Part shown: positions 41,657 to 46,300 of the stretch, piece by piece
Position numbering within the stretch: position 1 is the first letter of the stretch
How the letters are laid out: each line of letters opens with the position of its first letter
The notes under the pieces: generated by a model
Told to the model about the DNA's origin: nothing
What the model saw: only the letters and a program-made list of their open reading frames with translations
The model's database searches: none
From: Chara braunii
Taxonomy: Eukaryota > Streptophyta > Charophyceae > Charales > Characeae
Direction: 5' to 3'
Length of the DNA: 46,300 bases
NCBI GenBank assembly: GCA_003427395.1
Contig: BFEA01000036.1
Coordinates: forward strand, 120,007-166,306
Translations under genes and position numbers: made by a program

Positions 41657-41767
41657 CTACCTTCTTCCCCCGAATACAACGTACGGTCATTATAGCTGTA
41701 TTTGAGGCATCTTTCTGTCTTGATACAGTCATAATCACCGTACGTTGTATTCGGGGGAAGAAGGTAG
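41657..41767. mobile_element. Small hairpin element with 30-bp perfect terminal inverted repeats
   Basis: The left arm 41,657-41,686 (CTACCTTCTTCCCCCGAATA...) and right arm 41,738-41,767 are exact inverse complements over 30 bp. The interior carries the family signature GTCATTATAGCTGTATTTG and a partly complementary GATACAGTCATAAT. The unbroken arms suggest recent insertion. Confidence 0.85.
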
Positions 41768-41819
41768 CGTAAGTTGATGTGTGTAATAACGATGGGGATA
41801 GGGCTTAGGATCACCATCT

Positions 41820-42260
41820 CCGCACACAGCTCATGTGAAACGCGATACGCTTGCAGTCTGTAAACTACTTAGTGTACTCGTGGGCAGATTTAATTCCTTT
41901 TCCGTAAGATTCTACCCGCCTTAATGTTTGCTGATTGATTAGGGTCCCAACCCTAGCCGAAGTTGATGAGTGTGTAGTAATGATGTGGTTGGGGCTAGCT
42001 GCACAGCTCAGGTGAAATGCAATACGCTCCTGCAGGAAGTTTATCAGTGTGTAATAACGATGTGGTTGGGGCCGTTTGCTGATTGAATAGGGGTACAACC
42101 CTGGCGGAAGTAATGTGTTTAAGAAAGATGTGGTTGGGGCCAGCTGCACAGCTCAAGTGAAATGCGATACCCTCCTGCAGGCAGTTGACGAGTGTGTAAT
42201 AACGATGTGGTTGGGGCCATAGCTGCACAGCTTAAGTGGAATGCGATAGGCTCCAGCAGT
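41820..42260 (+). repeat. Diverged tandem motifs in eL18 intron 3
   Basis: Four copies of CACAGCTCA(A/G)GTGAAATGCGATA with GCTCCTGCAGG (about 41,826, 42,001, 42,147, 42,227) alternate with four copies of GATGTGGTTGGGGC preceded by GTGTGTAATAAC (about 41,980, 42,058, 42,127, 42,203). Function unknown. Confidence 0.75.
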
Positions 42261-43956
42261 CCGTAAGCTTTCTCGCATGCAGATATGAATTCTGTCGCCG
42301 ATAAAATAAACCCGCCTTGATTGATGTTTGTTGACTAGGGTAATCCCAATGTGGAGGAAGATGGTCATGAATGACAAGGCGGTATAAAACGGAAGGCGAA
42401 GCAGGTTTTTATCGTACGACAAGCCGTGTCGCCGGTTTCTCTCTTATGCTGATCAGAGCGATATCCTGATTGGTTGTGGCAGACCGGATTTGCCGGCCTG
42501 CATTATATCGATGACTGGCAGACCGGATTTGCCGGCCTTGATTATATCGATGACAGGGGCCAGGCCGAGACCTAAACTAGTTGAACCTCCCTGTTCATGC
42601 ATCTCTGTTGACGCTCCTCGGTGGTTTATGTCGCTAATGGCGATCGATTGCTTATCGCGAGTGCGACTAGTCCGGCGTGTGTATTTTGTATTGTGACCAG
42701 GATTGGATTGGCTGTGAAGGCGAGACAGTCCTGTTGTACGTGCATGTGTAATCGTCTGTTTCGCGTGTTTTTGTCACTTCTACTGATCGATTGCTTGTCG
42801 CGAGTGCGACGTGTCGTGTCGGGTGTGTATTTTGAATTGTGTACCCTTTTCGTGTAACCTTCCATGTGTTACTACGTTGTTTTTGTCATTTCTTGTGATC
42901 GATTGGTTATCGCGAGTGTTTTTCACTTTTTGCGATCGATTTCTTATCGCGAGTGGGATGTAGTGTCTAGTGTGTATTTTGTATTGTGATTAGGATTTGT
43001 TGTTGATATTACATCTTCCGTAATGTGACTATGATGTCACGCGCCTGATTGTTTGGTTCTTTTGACGGATGTCTTGTGCCCTATATATTCTCTCGGGGAT
43101 TGGGAAAGCGTGGCGCACCGTTTCTTGAGAGTCTTGCTCACCTTTTTTGAAGTTCAATCTGTCCTTGTCTCATCAAGACGGTAATGATATTACATCCGAC
43201 CGATTTTCTCTACAGTCCGTATTCTGCAGATAGTTTGGCTGTCACGCTAGCTCTATATTCATTTTTGTTTCTGTTGTGATAGGCCTAGCGTGTTCTTAAT
43301 GTATTTTGCCCGTTCGTCCACATGGAATCGTGTTATTTCCAGTCGTTGCCTTTCCTTTTTTTTCCTGGTCGGCTTTGCTCGCTGTTTTTCACTAGGGAAC
43401 TGATTGGCGGGTATGGATGGGTAACCCTAATTGTATCCAATGTCTTTGTCTCTCTCAAGGCCCAGTTTTATGGAGGTATTGTTCCTCTCCGTTACCTTGT
43501 ATGCAGTGCAGGGGTCTCTTTCCTGCCTTCCGTCTAGCTGATGATTGTGGTAGTCCCAATGATGAAGAGCACTTATTAAATGCAGCAGCATAGAATCATT
43601 GGAACGTTGCCTTAAATGATGTTGAAGATGTTCTTTGTTCGCAGGCTAACGTTCTCTCACGAACGTAACGCACCCTTATGATGAATGCAAGCAAGCTATA
43701 TTTCTGGTCAGTTGCAGCCAAAGTGAGGTTCGTTGTGTTCGGCGGAAGACGGTAGGGCGGGGTATGGTGTAGGTTTATGACTGCAGGAAGTGAAGTTTTG
43801 GAAAACCCTTCACAGAAGATCTGAATTTGTTTTATGTACGTGTCTAAGTTTTCGCTATGCATGCCGTTCTTTGTATTGTGTTGACGCTCCTCGGTGGGCG
43901 TGTCAATCAATCGCTACTCCTCCCGCGGCCGGAGGGGTCGTTGTGTGGCGTCGATT

Positions 43957-44075
43957 CCCCCCCCGCCGGGTATATAACGTGGGGGGTCATTATAGCTGTG
44001 TACTTGGAGAAATTCGCGGTTTGGATACGGCGATAATGACCCTTCGGTTATTCGAGGGAAGAATGTGGCGGGGGT
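43957..44075. mobile_element. Small hairpin element, diverged copy
   Basis: CCCCCCGCCGGGTATA at the left and GAATGTGGCGGGGG at the right pair imperfectly. The interior has GGGTCATTATAGCTGTGTACTT and ATACGGCGATAATGACCC, matching the signature of the 9,156 and 41,657 copies. A further half-copy-like stretch (GTTGTGTTCGGCGGAAGACGGTAG) lies near 43,731-43,755. Confidence 0.65.
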
Positions 44076-44355
44076 GTTTTGTGCACGGATTGTTTGCTTG
44101 TGAATGATTACGAGTCGGTGGGGGATCGATGTCTTGTAAATGTGTTTATCGTCTCAGATCCTAATCTGAGGGTGAAAGACTGGATCGGGAAAAAGGGTTG
44201 GACGATAGATTGTTGCGTACAAGGTATGAACTTGTACACGTTGTTGTCTATGTTGAGTCTATGAGTCGTGTTGTATACTAGACGTGTTGTTGGCTATATT
44301 GCGTCTATGAGTGTATGCTGATCCTCTGCTCCCGTCGTTTCTCTCCTGATTGTAG

Positions 44356-44538
44356 CCGGACCATATCGCCGTCATTGTGGGGACTGTCACGGACGACGTC
44401 AGACTGTATGAGGTGCCGAAGCTGACGTTATGCGCTCTGCGTGTCACCGAAACCGCCCGTGCAAGAATCCTGAAGGCGGGAGGAGAGATTCTTACGTTCG
44501 ATCAGCTGGCTCTCCGAGCGCCAACCGGGTCTAAGACG
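44356..44538 (+). CDS. RPL18: eL18 exon 4
   Basis: Sixty-one codons. [40 protein letters not shown] and LALRAP are near-identical to plant eL18. Acceptor GATTGTAG, donor ACG|GTGGGT, phase 0. Confidence 0.96.
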
Positions 44539-45082
44539 GTGGGTATACGATATGCAGTCATCTGACCACTCACGGCTTTTTCTTACGTATTAATAAATGA
44601 AAAAAAGAGAAATGTCTTATTCATTCGACAAGATGAATCGTCTTATTCTTTCCTTAACGTCGTAATTAGTGTTGACGTCTGATGGAGATCACGCCATCAC
44701 GACATGGACTCGCAAAAACTAGTACTCCTGGTTTATGTTTTTTCTTTTGCGTGGTTGATGATTGTTTGTGTAGTTTAGACTTGTTCTTAAGTTTGGTGTT
44801 TTTTTTTTAATCTGTTTTTGGTTTAGGGTTTTCTCTTTTGCCTGGTTGATGATTGTTTGTGTAGATTAGACTTCTCAAGTTTGGTGTTTTTTTTTTTTTT
44901 TTTTTACGTTTTGTTCGACTCCTGAATTTGCTGTAGTGTTTATCTTTCCTTGCGAATTTAAAAACTAGAAAAGACGGATAAGGTTGGGGTGTGGTGTCAT
45001 TTTCTTGTGGCTGGTTTTCGACTGTGTAGGAGGCTCATTTTGGTGGTGTTTTTTGTCTTTTGGTGTGTTGATCACTGTGTAG
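44539..45082 (+). other. eL18 intron 4
   Basis: T-rich phase-0 intron with two copies of a GGTTGATGATTGTTTGTGTAG-type unit (44,752-44,803 and 44,842-44,888) and T-runs near 44,801 and 44,886. Ends CACTGTGTAG. No RNA gene seen. Confidence 0.8.
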
Positions 45083-45241
<159 letters not shown>

Positions 45242-46152
45242 GAAATGCCTCCGGCCGATCTATTTTTGTGCGACTGCAGGCCACCTCTCTCTCTCTCTCC
45301 CTCTCTCTCTGCTTACGGCGTTTCGTTTGCTCTATATGCGATTCAACACGTGCAGCTGCTCTGCTTGCCGCTGATCCTCGCGGCATCATCTTTTTCCTAA
45401 ACCGCATCGTCGAGACCTGTGAATGGGATCTGGAAGAGTGGATGATCGAGTAGGTGTTGAACTCCTATCGGCCTCGGCTTTGGATGGGCTCCCTTCTCTG
45501 GAAGGGGATAATAACGTGATGATTACTAATATCCATGAATCCGTGCAAGAACGTAACGACTGAGTGAATGTTTCTTGTGGTGGACTCATGGATTTTCAGA
45601 ATTGCCCTTATGGATTTTCAGAATTGCCCTTGTGAAACGGCGGAGTCAGTGTTGTCGAAGCAGGGTGAGGAATGCAATTCAGCCATTGTTGAAACGATTA
45701 CGGGATAAAAGGCGGAGCTCCATTCGTATTTTGTGTCTTTCCGTTTGTGCGTTCCTTCTCTTTTTTTGTTTTTGTGGATTTCATTGGTTTGTGTGTCAAA
45801 ATGAATCCGCTTTGTGTGAGAAAAAAAGCTGGGGTGGTCAAAATGAATCCGCTTTGCTCGAAGGGAAGGCAGTGAGCGAATTTGTGTTTTGTGAATTAAT
45901 GGTCTTTTTGCGGGATTGTGCGTGTGAAACGGTGTGAGCGTTGTCCAAGTAGGGTTAGGAATGCAGTTCAGCCATTGTTGAAACGACTACGGGATTAAGA
46001 AGTGCTGTCTTTTGAAAGCATTCAAAGTTTCTTGTTTGAAATAATCGAAACACATCAAAATGGTGTTCGTCCATTTGTGTGTCCATTGCACGGGCTCTAC
46101 ATTTCGTTGTTTTGCCTGCCAGTGTCAACACGAATTTCCAGTTTTTGATTAT
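45242..46152 (+). repeat. eL18 3' flank with direct repeats
   Basis: Contains a CT tract (45,286-45,311), a 19-bp tandem TGGATTTTCAGAATTGCCCT (45,589 and 45,608), CAAAATGAATCCGCTTTG twice (about 45,797 and 45,839), and a direct repeat of about 80 bp at 45,630-45,711 and 45,925-46,008 (TGTGAAACGG, GAATGCA(A/G)TTCAGCCATTG, TTGAAACGA(T/C)TACGGGAT). No second gene is confidently seen. Confidence 0.7.
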
Positions 46153-46157
46153 GACCC

Positions 46158-46190
<33 letters not shown>

Positions 46191-46300
46191 GGAGAGAGAC
46201 TCGGTGAAATAGACATGTCTGTGAAGATGCGGACTACCTGCACCTGGACAGAAAGACCCTATGAAGCTTTACTGTTCCCTGGGATTGGGTTTGGGCTTTT
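46153..46300 (+). rRNA. Plastid-type 23S rRNA fragment (probable nuclear plastid insertion)
   Basis: From GACCCGCACGAAAGGCGTAA to the window end the sequence is recognisable 23S rRNA, reaching into domain V: CGGTGAAATAGACATGTCTG, AAGATGCGGACTACCTGCAC, CTGGACAGAAAGACCCTATG and CTTTACTGTTCCCTGGGATT. The last block is chloroplast/cyanobacterial in type. Homology starts abruptly at about 46,153 after unrelated nuclear sequence, so this is an insertion of plastid DNA or a chimeric join. The right end is beyond the window. Confidence 0.92.

Larger units (their letters stand above)
41410..44355 (+). other. eL18 intron 3, repeat-rich
   Basis: A 2.9-kb phase-0 intron from GTAGGT to CTGATTGTAG. It holds two small hairpin elements (41,657-41,767; about 43,957-44,075), a family of tandem motifs (41,820-42,260), a 38-bp tandem duplication with CAGACCGGATTTGCCGGCCT (42,477-42,553), and four copies of GATCGATT(G/T)CTTATCGCGAGTG (about 42,642, 42,784, 42,898, 42,932). 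GTTGACGCTCCTCGGTGG occurs at 42,607 and 43,880. No box C/D or H/ACA snoRNA could be confirmed. Confidence 0.75.

Noticed and set aside
45268-45453. Possible extra exon ending LAADPRGIIFFLNRIVETCEWDLEEWMIE with an upstream GTGCAG
   Set aside because: The peptide looks protein-like and an acceptor precedes it, but I recognise no family and it lies just after the eL18 stop; support is too weak to annotate.
45555-45600. Reverse-strand ATGAGTCC...GAAAC resembling a hammerhead core
   Set aside because: CUGAUGA is incomplete (CCAUGAG) and no cleavage triplet with stem III or stem I can be formed.

Overview
This is a nuclear window from a green-lineage (streptophyte) eukaryote. The evidence is two intron-containing plant-type housekeeping genes, a fragment of plastid 23S rDNA at the right edge, and dense retroelements, foldback elements and microsatellites. 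A charophyte alga such as Chara is the best guess, but this is inferred from overall character and nothing in the window is species-diagnostic. Isolated N bases and a sequencing adapter show that it is a draft short-read assembly.

Layout. 1-5,600: microsatellites and degraded repeats, with four minus-strand relics of a type III hammerhead ribozyme family (2,395-3,838). 5,674-10,246 (+): the last two coding exons of TRS120/TRAPPC9, a TRAPPII tethering-complex subunit; the intron between them contains a Tn5/Nextera mate-pair junction, so its structure is unreliable. 10,250-21,900: non-coding mosaic with a tRNA-derived SINE carrying a target-site duplication, a TIR element full of tandem repeats, a retrozyme-like element (two direct repeats of about 330 bp, each with a type III hammerhead) interrupted by a small hAT-like element, a decayed LINE and several foldbacks. 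22,000-26,690: GC-rich unassigned DNA, then a composite satellite and purine-rich arrays. 26,690-37,144 (-): two head-to-tail copies of a Penelope-like retroelement. Copy 1 has a gag-like CCHC ORF1 and an ORF2 with a GIY-YIG endonuclease N-terminal to the reverse transcriptase (permuted order). Both copies carry, near the 3' end, a minimal type I hammerhead-like motif in which the C3-G8 pair is replaced by U3-A8. 39,159-45,241 (+): a complete five-exon gene for ribosomal protein eL18 (187 aa). 46,153-46,300: plastid-type 23S rRNA sequence.

The two host genes are not functionally linked. The theme of the window is self-cleaving RNA in retroelements: two unrelated element types here carry hammerhead motifs of two different topologies. 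Part of the apparent structure (copy 2 of the Penelope element, the TRS120 intron) is affected by assembly error, which is marked where seen.
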